From NCBI RefSeq assembly GCF_003058225.1, contig NZ_QBUG01000003.1, forward strand, positions 186,001-250,000: a DNA stretch of 64,000 nt, read 5' to 3'. Made by a program: the position numbers and the translations under genes. This document shows positions 57,153 to 64,000 of this stretch, in pieces. The notes under the pieces were generated by a model, which made no database searches, was not told where the DNA came from, and worked only from the letters and a program-made list of their open reading frames with translations. The stretch comes from Promicromonospora sp. AC04 (GTDB lineage Bacteria > Actinomycetota > Actinomycetes > Actinomycetales > Cellulomonadaceae). Within the stretch, counting starts at the first letter, position 1. Each line of letters begins with the position of its first letter.

Positions 57153-58589
57153 GTGGCCAACCCGGACGAGAACATCGGCGACGTCTGGGCACAGACCCTG
57201 ACGGCGCTCGAGGCCCGGCCCGACATGAGCCCCCGGCAGCTCGCCTTCATCCGTCTCGCCAAGCCGATGGCAGTGCTCGACGACATGGTGTTCATCGCCG
57301 TCCCCCACGAGCAGACGCGCACCTACCTGGAGACGGCGGTCCGTGACGACCTGGTCTCTGCCATGTCCTCGGTGCTCGGTCGCGACGTCCGCTTCGGCAT
57401 CACCGTTGATCCGGAGCTGAGCAGCAGCACTCTCGCCGGCCCGTCGCAGATCTCCGGCCCGGCCGCGCTCTCCCTCGAGCACGAGCCCCCGGAGCCCGAG
57501 CAGGCGCAGATGCCCATCGCGCCCCAGCCTGCACCCAAGCCGTCGGCCGAGCCCACCAGGCTGAACCCGAAGTACATCTTCGAGACGTTCGTCATCGGCT
57601 CGTCCAACCGGTTCGCGCACGCCGCGGCCGTCGCCGTGGCCGAGGCTCCGGCCAAGGCGTACAACCCGCTCTTCATCTACGGCGACTCGGGACTGGGCAA
57701 GACCCACCTGCTGCACGCCATCGGGCACTACGTCCACAACCTCTATCCACACATCCGCGTGCGGTACGTGAACTCCGAGGAGTTCACCAACGACTTCATC
57801 AACAGCATCGGCGAGGGCAAGGCGGGCGCGTTCCAGCGCCGGTACCGCGACGTCGACGTGCTCCTCATCGACGACATCCAGTTCCTGCAGGGCAAGGAAC
57901 AGACGATGGAGGAGTTCTTCCACACCTTCAACGCGCTGCACAACGCGAACAAGCAGGTCGTGATCACGTCCGACGTCCCGCCCAAGCAGCTCAACGGGTT
58001 CGAGGACCGGCTGCGCTCCCGCTTCGAGTGGGGCCTCATCACCGACGTCCAGCCCCCGGACCTCGAGACGCGTATCGCGATCATGAGGAAGAAGGCCGCG
58101 AGCGAACACCTCGACGTGCCTGCCGATGTCCTCTCCTACATCGGCTCCCGGATCTCGACGAACATCCGGGAGCTCGAGGGCGCGCTGATCCGTGTCACCG
58201 CGTTCGCCAACCTGAACCGGCAGCAGGTGGACCTGGCACTCGCCGAGATCGTCCTCAAGGACCTCATCACGGATGACGACGACACCGCGGAGATCACTCC
58301 TGCCGTCGTCATCGCACAGACCGCCGCGTACTTCGGCCTCACCATCGACGACCTGTGCGGCTCGTCACGGTCTCGCGTCCTGGTGACCGCCCGACAGATC
58401 GCCATGTATCTGTGCCGCGAGCTCACGGACCTGTCGCTGCCGAAGATCGGCCAGCAGTTCGGCGGGCGCGACCACACCACGGTCATGCACGCGAACAAGA
58501 AGATCGCCGGTCAGATGGCGGAGCGTCGCTCGACCTACAACCAGGTCACCGAGCTCACTAGCCGGATCAAGCAGCAGCAACGCGGCTGA
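57153..58589 (+). CDS. dnaA: Chromosomal replication initiator DnaA
   Basis: This is a 478-residue protein with GTG start behind AAGGAAAG. Domain I is at residues 1-85, with a Pro/Glu linker to about 140. The AAA+ domain III follows, with Walker A YGDSGLGKTHLLHAIGHY near residue 177, Walker B DVLLIDDIQFLQG near 237 and the sensor region ITSDVPPKQLNGFEDRLRSR. DNA-binding domain IV from about 365 ends with TDLSLPKIGQQFGGRDHTTV. It binds DnaA boxes at oriC and melts the origin. Length is normal. Confidence 0.97.
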   Translation: MANPDENIGDVWAQTLTALEARPDMSPRQLAFIRLAKPMAVLDDMVFIAVPHEQTRTYLETAVRDDLVSAMSSVLGRDVRFGITVDPELSSSTLAGPSQISGPAALSLEHEPPEPEQAQMPIAPQPAPKPSAEPTRLNPKYIFETFVIGSSNRFAHAAAVAVAEAPAKAYNPLFIYGDSGLGKTHLLHAIGHYVHNLYPHIRVRYVNSEEFTNDFINSIGEGKAGAFQRRYRDVDVLLIDDIQFLQGKEQTMEEFFHTFNALHNANKQVVITSDVPPKQLNGFEDRLRSRFEWGLITDVQPPDLETRIAIMRKKAASEHLDVPADVLSYIGSRISTNIRELEGALIRVTAFANLNRQQVDLALAEIVLKDLITDDDDTAEITPAVVIAQTAAYFGLTIDDLCGSSRSRVLVTARQIAMYLCRELTDLSLPKIGQQFGGRDHTTVMHANKKIAGQMAERRSTYNQVTELTSRIKQQQRG

Positions 58590-59232
58590 ATCGCGGGTCT
58601 GCGGGGCCTTCGCCGCCTCAAAATAGGACATCGCTCCCGGTTTCCACGCCTGTCCCCACCCCTGTGCACAACGTGACCTGTGCGCAGGGGTCTTGCGTAT
58701 ACGCACCTCCACAGGTCTATCCACATGCGGATCCCCGGAATCTAGAGGCTCCGTTCTGCTCGTCCCCAGCGCTGTGGACACAATCTGTGCAGAACTCGGC
58801 CCAGAGCGCTGACCTGCCCATACACACCTGGGGACAAGCCTGTGGACGGGTGTGGATGAACCCCCGATATCTGTGGGCAGGTACCCCCGAATCGGTGGAC
58901 AGCCTGTGTGTAGAAACTGGCCCTCCACAGGGGTCCCCAGTTCATGCACAGATCGACCCACAGCTCCTCCACAGGAGAAAATGGCCCCTGACCTGCGGAA
59001 AGACACGATTTCCCCAGTTTCCACAACACCGACTACTACTACGACATCTATCTCTAAGGGGGAATCCACACGCCTTCATCAGGCGGTTCGAGCGCTCGGC
59101 ACACCACTTCGAACACTAGTACTAGACCCCTCGAGAAGTCCATCCACAGGCCCGCCCTATCGAGTGCCGCCCGGTCGCCAACTCGCGTAGGGTTTCCCTC
59201 GACAGTCCAGGAACAAGAGGAGATGCAACGGC
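58590..59232. other. oriC: oriC: DnaA-box cluster between dnaA and dnaN
   Basis: The 643-bp gap is dense in TCCACA/TGTGGA motifs in both orientations. Clear near-matches to TTGTCCACA include CTATCCACA (58717-58725), TGTGGACAC (58773-58781), TGTGGACGG (58841-58849), TGTGGATGA (58851-58859), GAATCCACA (59062-59070) and CCATCCACA (59140-59148); more weak boxes lie between them. The least GC-rich stretch, a candidate unwinding element, is about 59031-59058. A palindrome TGCGTATACGCA lies at 58694-58705. The location between dnaA and dnaN is the standard actinobacterial origin. Confidence 0.9.
58694..58705. repeat. GTATAC-centred palindrome inside oriC
   Basis: TGCGTATACGCA is a perfect 12-bp palindrome identical to the core of the 16-bp palindrome at 6298-6313, here without the outer GTT/AAC symmetry on both sides. 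It could be bound by the same regulator or be chance. Confidence 0.45.
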
Positions 59233-60366
59233 ATGAAGTTCAGGGTCGAGCGCGACGTCCTCGCCGATGCCGTGACATGGACCGCTCGCACGCTCCCCAC
59301 GCGCCCGCCGGCTCCGGTGCTTGCCGGTGTCCGGATCGAGGCCGATGCGCAGGGCGTGATCAACCTCGCGAGCTTCGACTACGAGACGTCTGCGCGGTCC
59401 GAGATCCCCGCTGAGGTCGCGGAGCCCGGCACCGTGCTGGTCTCCGGGCGGCTGCTCGCCGAGATCTCTCGCGCGCTGCCCAACAAGCCTGTGGACGTTG
59501 CCCTCGAGGGCAACAAGGTGATCGTCACCTGCGGCGCCAGCCGGTTCACCCTCCTCACCATGCCTGTGGACGAGTACCCCGCGCTGCCCGGCCTGCCGGA
59601 AGTCAGCGGCACCGTCTCGGGCGACGCGTTCACCCACGCGGTCGCACAGGTGACCGTCGCCGCCAGCCGTGACGACACCTTGCCCCTGCTGACCGGCGTA
59701 CGTGTGGAGATCGAGGGTGAGCGCATCACCCTCCTGTCGACGGACCGCTACCGACTCGCGCTGCGTGAGCTGACGTGGACGCCGGCCACCCCGGGCTTCT
59801 CCGCGGTCGCGCTCGTGCGCGCACGCACGCTGAACGACGTCTCCAAGTCGCTCGGCTCGGGCGGCGGCCTCGTGAACGTCGGCTTGTCCACAGGCCAGGG
59901 TCTCGACCTTGTGGGTTTCGAGGCCGGCGGCCGACAGACCACGTCCCAGCTGGTCGACGGCGACTACCCCGCCGTCCGCCGGCTGTTCCCCGACAGCACA
60001 CCAATCCACGCCGTCGTCGCGACCGCTCCCCTGATCGAGGCCGCGAAGCGCGTGAGCCTTGTTGCGGAGCGCAACACGCCGATCCGCCTCTCGTTCAGCG
60101 AGGGTCAGGTCGTGCTGGACGCCGGGCAGGGCGACGACGCACAGGCGTCGGAGGCGCTGGAGGCTGTGCTGGTCGGCGAGGACATCGCGGTGGCGTTCAA
60201 CCCCCAGTTCCTGCTCGACGGGCTGGGCGCGCTGGGCACCGACTTCGTCCGGCTGTCCTTCACGCACCCGAACAAGCCGGTCGAGTTCACGGGTCAGGGC
60301 AGCCTGGACGGCGAGGACGACTCCGCCTACCGGTACCTGCTGGTCCCGATCCGGTTCACCGGCTGA
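59233..60366 (+). CDS. dnaN: DNA polymerase III beta sliding clamp
   Basis: This is a 377-residue protein with ATG at 59233 and AAGAGGAG upstream. Three clamp domains are visible in order: N-terminal FRVERDVLADAVTWTARTLP, the DEYPALPGLPEVSGTV link, TGVRVEIEGERITLLSTDRY with LALRELTW, and C-terminal AYRYLLVPIRFTG. It forms the ring that tethers polymerase to DNA. Confidence 0.97.
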   Translation: MKFRVERDVLADAVTWTARTLPTRPPAPVLAGVRIEADAQGVINLASFDYETSARSEIPAEVAEPGTVLVSGRLLAEISRALPNKPVDVALEGNKVIVTCGASRFTLLTMPVDEYPALPGLPEVSGTVSGDAFTHAVAQVTVAASRDDTLPLLTGVRVEIEGERITLLSTDRYRLALRELTWTPATPGFSAVALVRARTLNDVSKSLGSGGGLVNVGLSTGQGLDLVGFEAGGRQTTSQLVDGDYPAVRRLFPDSTPIHAVVATAPLIEAAKRVSLVAERNTPIRLSFSEGQVVLDAGQGDDAQASEALEAVLVGEDIAVAFNPQFLLDGLGALGTDFVRLSFTHPNKPVEFTGQGSLDGEDDSAYRYLLVPIRFTG

Positions 60367-60487
60367 CGGTCCCGGGCTCGCCCCCGTGGGGTCGAGGCTC
60401 GGCAACCGCAGCCACAGCATCGTCAGTCTGCATCAAGGACGGCCGCCACGAGCGTGCTCGTCGAACGACCCAGGAGGATTCACGCAC

Positions 60488-61384
60488 ATGGTCACCCACA
60501 TCGGCCTGGTCGGCCTGGGGAAGATGGGCAACAACATGCGGGCCCGTCTGCGCAAGGGCGGTATCGAGGTCACCGGGTTCGACCCGCGGCCCGAGGTGTC
60601 CGACGTCCCGACGCTCGCCGACCTGGCCGCCGCGCTCCCGCAGGAGAAGCGGGTCGTCTGGGTAATGGTTCCGGCGGGAGAGCCGACCCGGGGCGTCCTC
60701 GACGAGCTCGGTGAGATCCTGGCCGAGGGCGACATCGTGATCGAGGGCGGCAACTCGCACTACGTGGAGGACCAGGAGCGGGCCACGGAGCTCGCCAAGA
60801 ACGGCATCGGGTACCTCGACGTCGGCGTGAGCGGCGGCGTCTGGGGCCTCGAGAACGGGTACGGCCTGATGGTGGGCGGTGCGGCAGAGGACGTGGAGAG
60901 CGTCATGCCGGTCTTCGACGCGCTGCGCCCCGAGGGCCCCCGCGAGGAGGGCTTCGTCCATGCGGGCGGCGTCGGCGCCGGCCACTACGCGAAGATGGTC
61001 CACAACGGCATCGAGTACGGCCTCATGCAGGCGTACGCCGAGGGTTACGAGCTCCTGGCCGCCAAGTCGGACCTCATCACCGACGTGCACGGCACCGTGC
61101 GGGCGTGGAGCCGCGGCACAGTCGTGCGCTCCTGGCTCCTCGACCTCATGGTCAAGGCACTCGAGCAGGACCCGAAGCTTGCCCTGCTCGACGACTGGGT
61201 CGACGACTCCGGCGAGGGCCGCTGGACCGTGGACGAGGGCATCGACATGGCCGTGCCGCTTCCCGTGATCTCCGCCGCGCTCTTCGCGCGGTTCGCCTCC
61301 CGCCAGGAACAGTCGCCGGCCATGAAGGCCGTGGCCGCGCTGCGCCAGCAGTTCGGCGGGCACGCGGTGAAGTCGGCGGAGTAG
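60488..61384 (+). CDS. gnd: 6-phosphogluconate dehydrogenase, short form
   Basis: The ATG at 60488 gives 298 residues, the length of the short dimeric/tetrameric type. The Rossmann motif [20 protein letters not shown] opens the protein. [37 protein letters not shown] and [20 protein letters not shown] carry substrate and catalytic residues (Lys, Asn, Glu). It oxidatively decarboxylates 6-phosphogluconate to ribulose-5-phosphate. It lies between dnaN and recF, as in several other actinobacteria. Confidence 0.94.
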   Translation: MVTHIGLVGLGKMGNNMRARLRKGGIEVTGFDPRPEVSDVPTLADLAAALPQEKRVVWVMVPAGEPTRGVLDELGEILAEGDIVIEGGNSHYVEDQERATELAKNGIGYLDVGVSGGVWGLENGYGLMVGGAAEDVESVMPVFDALRPEGPREEGFVHAGGVGAGHYAKMVHNGIEYGLMQAYAEGYELLAAKSDLITDVHGTVRAWSRGTVVRSWLLDLMVKALEQDPKLALLDDWVDDSGEGRWTVDEGIDMAVPLPVISAALFARFASRQEQSPAMKAVAALRQQFGGHAVKSAE

Positions 61385-61410
61385 CGGCCGGGACGTACGA
61401 TCACCTACCG

Positions 61411-62649
61411 ATGTACGTCTCCCACCTCTCCCTGCTGGACTTTCGGTCGTACGCGTCGGCCGACATCGAGCTCGAGCCCGGAGTCAACGCCTTCGTAGGG
61501 CGCAACGGACGGGGCAAGACCAACCTCGTCGAGGCGATCGGCTACGTCGCGACCCTGGGTTCGCACCGCGTGGCCACCGATGCGCCGCTCGTTCGGTCGG
61601 GTGCGGACAGAGCCGTCGTGCGGACACGGATCGTGCGGGGCGACCGGGCGAGCACCGTCGAGGTGGAGATCACCCAGGGCAAGGCGAACCGCGCACGGAT
61701 CAACCGCGGCCAGCCGGTGCGGGCGCGAGACGTGCTGGGGGTGCTGCGCACGGTGCTCTTCGCGCCCGAGGACCTCGCACTGGTGAAGGGCGACCCGGAC
61801 GGCCGACGGCGGTTCATGGACCAGCTGCTCGTCCTGATGATGCCGCGGCTGTCCGCCGTGCTCTCCGACTACGAGCGGGTGCTGAGACAGCGTTCGGCAC
61901 TGCTCAAGTCGGCGCGGGCGACACGTCGTTCGGGCGGTTCGTCGCGGTCTGACAGCGCGGCGGCGGCCGAGCTGGCGACACTCGACGTCTGGGACGCCCG
62001 GCTGGCCGAGCTCGGTGCCGAGATCCTGTCGCTGCGGGTCCAGCTGGTCGACGCGCTCCGTCCCGCGGTCGCCGCCGCGTACGAGCAGGTGAGCGACGCC
62101 GACGGGCACGCGGAGATCGCCTATCGATCGTCGCTGCCAGCGCTCTCGCCGGGTAATCCACCGGAGTTGTCCACAGGCTCTGGGGATAACTTTTCGGACG
62201 TCGGACACCTCCGTGACCTGCTGTTGGAGGCTCTCGTCGCGGCCCGGCCGCAGGAGCTCGAGCGTGGAGTCAGCCTTGTCGGCCCCCACCGGGACGACCT
62301 CGTCCTGACCCTCGGCGGGCTGCCCGCCAAGGGTTACGCGAGCCATGGCGAATCCTGGTCGTTCGCGCTCGCGCTGCGGCTCGCGTCGTTCCGGCTCCTG
62401 GGCGGAGATCCGCAGAATTCGGCGGATTCACCCGCTTTCTGGGACCCCGATCTGGGCACCGACGCGGATCCCGTGCTGATCCTCGACGACGTGTTCGCCG
62501 AGCTCGACGTTCGGCGTCGGGAACGGCTCGCGGAGCTGGTGCTCCCCGCCCGCCAGGTGCTGGTGACGGCGGCCGTGCCCGAGGACATCCCCAAGGTCCT
62601 CGACGGCGTACGGTTTCACGTGGAACCCGGGACGGTGACCCGTGACTGA
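61411..62649 (+). CDS. recF: DNA repair protein RecF
   Basis: This is a 412-residue protein with ATG at 61411. [20 protein letters not shown] starts it, with Walker [21 protein letters not shown] at about 25-44. [20 protein letters not shown] and [20 protein letters not shown] are the signature and Walker B regions. It loads RecA at gaps with RecO/RecR. The stop is followed by the DUF721 gene, whose GTG overlaps the last codons. A variant parS is embedded in the last 20 codons (FHVEPGT). Confidence 0.96.
   Translation: MYVSHLSLLDFRSYASADIELEPGVNAFVGRNGRGKTNLVEAIGYVATLGSHRVATDAPLVRSGADRAVVRTRIVRGDRASTVEVEITQGKANRARINRGQPVRARDVLGVLRTVLFAPEDLALVKGDPDGRRRFMDQLLVLMMPRLSAVLSDYERVLRQRSALLKSARATRRSGGSSRSDSAAAAELATLDVWDARLAELGAEILSLRVQLVDALRPAVAAAYEQVSDADGHAEIAYRSSLPALSPGNPPELSTGSGDNFSDVGHLRDLLLEALVAARPQELERGVSLVGPHRDDLVLTLGGLPAKGYASHGESWSFALALRLASFRLLGGDPQNSADSPAFWDPDLGTDADPVLILDDVFAELDVRRRERLAELVLPARQVLVTAAVPEDIPKVLDGVRFHVEPGTVTRD
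62613..62626. other. parS: parS-like site 8 (variant)
   Basis: GTTTCACGTGGAAC lies inside the 3' end of recF, on the other side of oriC from parB. It is the same one-base variant as sites 1 and 7 and encodes FHVE. Confidence 0.6.
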
Positions 62650-63184
62650 CGAATCTCCACAGGGGCCTGTGGATAACTCTGAGCCCAGTCTGACCCCGGC
62701 GTCGGAGGTGGCACGTGCCGCGCTGAACCGCGCCAAAGCGGCGGCTCGTGCCCGGGGGCTGCGGCCCGGATCGCCCTCGCGCCGCTCCCCCCTGGCAGAG
62801 CCCCGTTCGAGTGGATCCGGGCCCGGTGCGCGGGATCCGCAGCTCCTCGGTTCGGTGGTGGGCCGGCTCCTGCGCGAGAAGGGCTGGACCGAGGACGTGT
62901 CGGTCGGGGGAGTCATGGGCCGATGGCGCGAGGTCGTAGGCCCGGAGATCGCCGACCACTGCACGCCCGAGACCTTCGAGGACAAGGTGCTCGTGGTGCG
63001 CGCCGACTCGACGGCCTGGGCCACCCAGCTCCGGATGCTGGCGCCGACGCTCATCCGGCGCATGGCGGAGGAGATCGGTGAGGGCGTCGTCGAGGAGGTC
63101 ACGGTGCTCGGGCCGGCCGGACCCGGGTTCCGGCGCGGGCCCCGGTCCGTGCGCGGCCCCGGCCCACGGGACACCTGGGGCTGA
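62642..63184 (+). CDS. DUF721/DciA-like protein
   Basis: This is a 180-residue protein. The GTG at 62642 overlaps the recF stop by 8 nt. The DUF721 core is in the middle ([55 protein letters not shown]). Both ends are low complexity and basic. Members related to DciA help load the replicative helicase DnaB; a similar role here fits the dnaA-dnaN-recF context. In many actinobacteria gyrB follows, but here a convergent gene does. Confidence 0.9.
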   Translation: MTDESPQGPVDNSEPSLTPASEVARAALNRAKAAARARGLRPGSPSRRSPLAEPRSSGSGPGARDPQLLGSVVGRLLREKGWTEDVSVGGVMGRWREVVGPEIADHCTPETFEDKVLVVRADSTAWATQLRMLAPTLIRRMAEEIGEGVVEEVTVLGPAGPGFRRGPRSVRGPGPRDTWG

Positions 63185-63261
63185 CGCCGCGGGCCGCGTC
63201 CGACGGCCCAGGTGCACCGCTACGGGGCTCGTAGGCGAGAGCCTCGGCGGGAACGGCAAAA

Positions 63262-63289
63262 GGGCTCCCCGGCCGAAGCCGGGGAGCCC
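63262..63289. terminator. Bidirectional terminator
   Basis: A perfect 12-bp stem (GGGCTCCCCGGC at 63262-63273 with 63278-63289) closed by a CGAA loop lies between the convergent DUF721 and surface-protein genes. It is followed on the plus strand by CCTCTT and preceded by AAAA, so it would have a U tract on the minus-strand transcript. Confidence 0.85.
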
Positions 63290-63333
63290 CTCTTGGCTCA
63301 GCTACGCCGTAGCGTCAGCCAGGAGTCACTTGC

Positions 63334-64000
63334 TCACGCGTTCGACATGCGCTTGCGGGCCCAGACCAGTGCGATGCCACCGGCGGCGAGCAGCGCGGCG
63401 AACGCGATGGCGCCACCGACGGTCGCACCGGTCGCGGCGAGCACCGGGGGCTCCTCGGCCGAGGGGCTGGGGGAAGCCGACGGCTCGTCGACGGGGGCCA
63501 CGGAGGCCTCGTCGCTCGGCTCTACGACCGGCTCGCTCGGCTCGGGCGCGGGCTCGCAGTTCTCCTCGATGACGACGAGCTCGGTCGGCAGCAGCGCCGT
63601 GCCGTCGTCCTGGAGCAGGTAGGCACCCAGGTCCTCGGGGAATGCGAAGGCGTCCGAGTTGAGCGTGGCGATGATGCCGAGGTCGGACTTGGAGTAGGTG
63701 ATCGCCTCGGTGTTCTCCGGCAGGGCGACGTCGTCGAGGCTGGCGGCGCAGCCGGACACGATCTCGGGGGTCAGCGGGGACACGACCTCGGCGGGCGGCG
63801 GCGTCTGGCAGACGCCGATCGAGCCAGAGTCTGCCCAGTCGAACTGGTCGCCGTCATACGCGTCGACGGTGACGGACCACTCGTGCGCTGCGTCGAGCGC
63901 GAGGCCGTCATAGAGCCCCTGGAACCCATCCGAGAACTCGGCGTCCTCGACGGTCGCGCCGTCGATGACAACCGTGACCTTGGCCCCGGAGTAGTACTTG
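63334..64000 (-). CDS. LAXTG cell-wall-anchored surface protein, N-terminus beyond window
   Basis: The reading frame is open from the right window edge to a stop at 63334 (about 221 codons seen); a GTG at 63783 is internal. The visible part begins YYSGAKVTVVIDGATVEDAE and LDAAHEWSVTVDAYDGDQFD, beta-rich and probably Ig-like. An acidic Pro/Ser/Glu linker follows, then LAATGA as a class E sortase LAXTG signal, a helix (GGAIAFAALLAAGGIALVWA) and a basic tail RKRMSNA. Sortase would link it to peptidoglycan. The sortase is not in the window. It lies where gyrB often stands. Confidence 0.85.
   Translation of the reverse strand, partial: KYYSGAKVTVVIDGATVEDAEFSDGFQGLYDGLALDAAHEWSVTVDAYDGDQFDWADSGSIGVCQTPPPAEVVSPLTPEIVSGCAASLDDVALPENTEAITYSKSDLGIIATLNSDAFAFPEDLGAYLLQDDGTALLPTELVVIEENCEPAPEPSEPVVEPSDEASVAPVDEPSASPSPSAEEPPVLAATGATVGGAIAFAALLAAGGIALVWARKRMSNA

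Noticed and set aside
1-64000. CRISPR arrays, tRNA/rRNA genes, transposases, integrases
   Set aside because: No spaced direct repeats of CRISPR size, no tRNA cloverleaf seen in the gaps by eye, and no protein with transposase or integrase motifs.

Overview
The window is high-GC chromosomal DNA of an actinobacterium. It spans the replication origin and about 50 kb to its left. Gene content and protein style (Tad pilus operon with a LysM/BTAD protein, DUF6318 lipoprotein, DUF6049 protein, LAXTG-type sortase substrate, actinobacterial parS and DnaA boxes) suggest order Micrococcales, probably near Promicromonosporaceae or Cellulomonadaceae. That placement is inference. I see no rRNA, tRNA, CRISPR array, transposase or phage integrase.

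Layout: (1) 1-10,100 is accessory. It holds a DoxX-like fragment, a large secreted repeat protein, an HNH endonuclease, two small operons of exported proteins, a YhcG-like nuclease fold that has lost its catalytic residues, and an exported asparaginase. Three gene starts here share a 16-bp palindrome centred on GTATAC. (2) 10,121-21,381, minus strand, is one tightly overlapping Tad/Flp pilus operon (cpaB, tadZ, tadA, tadB, tadC, pilin-like, two tadE-like, tadG-like) ending in a membrane-spanning LysM-BTAD protein. (3) 21,796-22,692 is a sigma-factor-like gene. (4) 22,883-31,936, plus strand, is a Tn916-like type IV secretion core (TcpC/VirB8-like, VirB2-like, PrgI-like, VirB4, VirB6-like, peptidoglycan hydrolase) with no relaxase or coupling ATPase in the window. 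A perfect TGTGA-N6-TCACA site lies in the divergent promoter region between (3) and (4). (5) 32,106-36,110 holds an MFS transporter, a SMI1/KNR4 protein and a divergent PRPP-synthetase-like protein.

(6) 36,111-48,696 follows the classic actinobacterial left-of-origin order: cca, Nudix hydrolase, DUF6049 protein, murJ, pseudokinase, trxB, trxA, then an aminotransferase and a D-Ala-D-Ala ligase-like gene. No sigM is seen where other actinobacteria carry it; a 39-nt inverted repeat lies there. (7) 48,784-56,721, minus strand, is parB, parA, [an inserted M15-like exported peptidase on the plus strand], rsmG, jag/khpB, yidC, yidD, rnpA, rpmH. (8) 57,153-63,184, plus strand, is dnaA, oriC, dnaN, gnd, recF and a DUF721/DciA-like gene. 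(9) A LAXTG cell-wall protein runs off the right edge.

How the parts work together: regions 6-8 carry replication initiation, ParABS segregation (eight parS or near-parS sites from 36,971 to 62,626), Sec/YidC membrane insertion, cell-wall precursor export and thioredoxin-based redox control, with a SigR-type promoter before trxBA. Regions 2-4 look like a divergent surface-appendage and secretion locus under a shared regulatory region.
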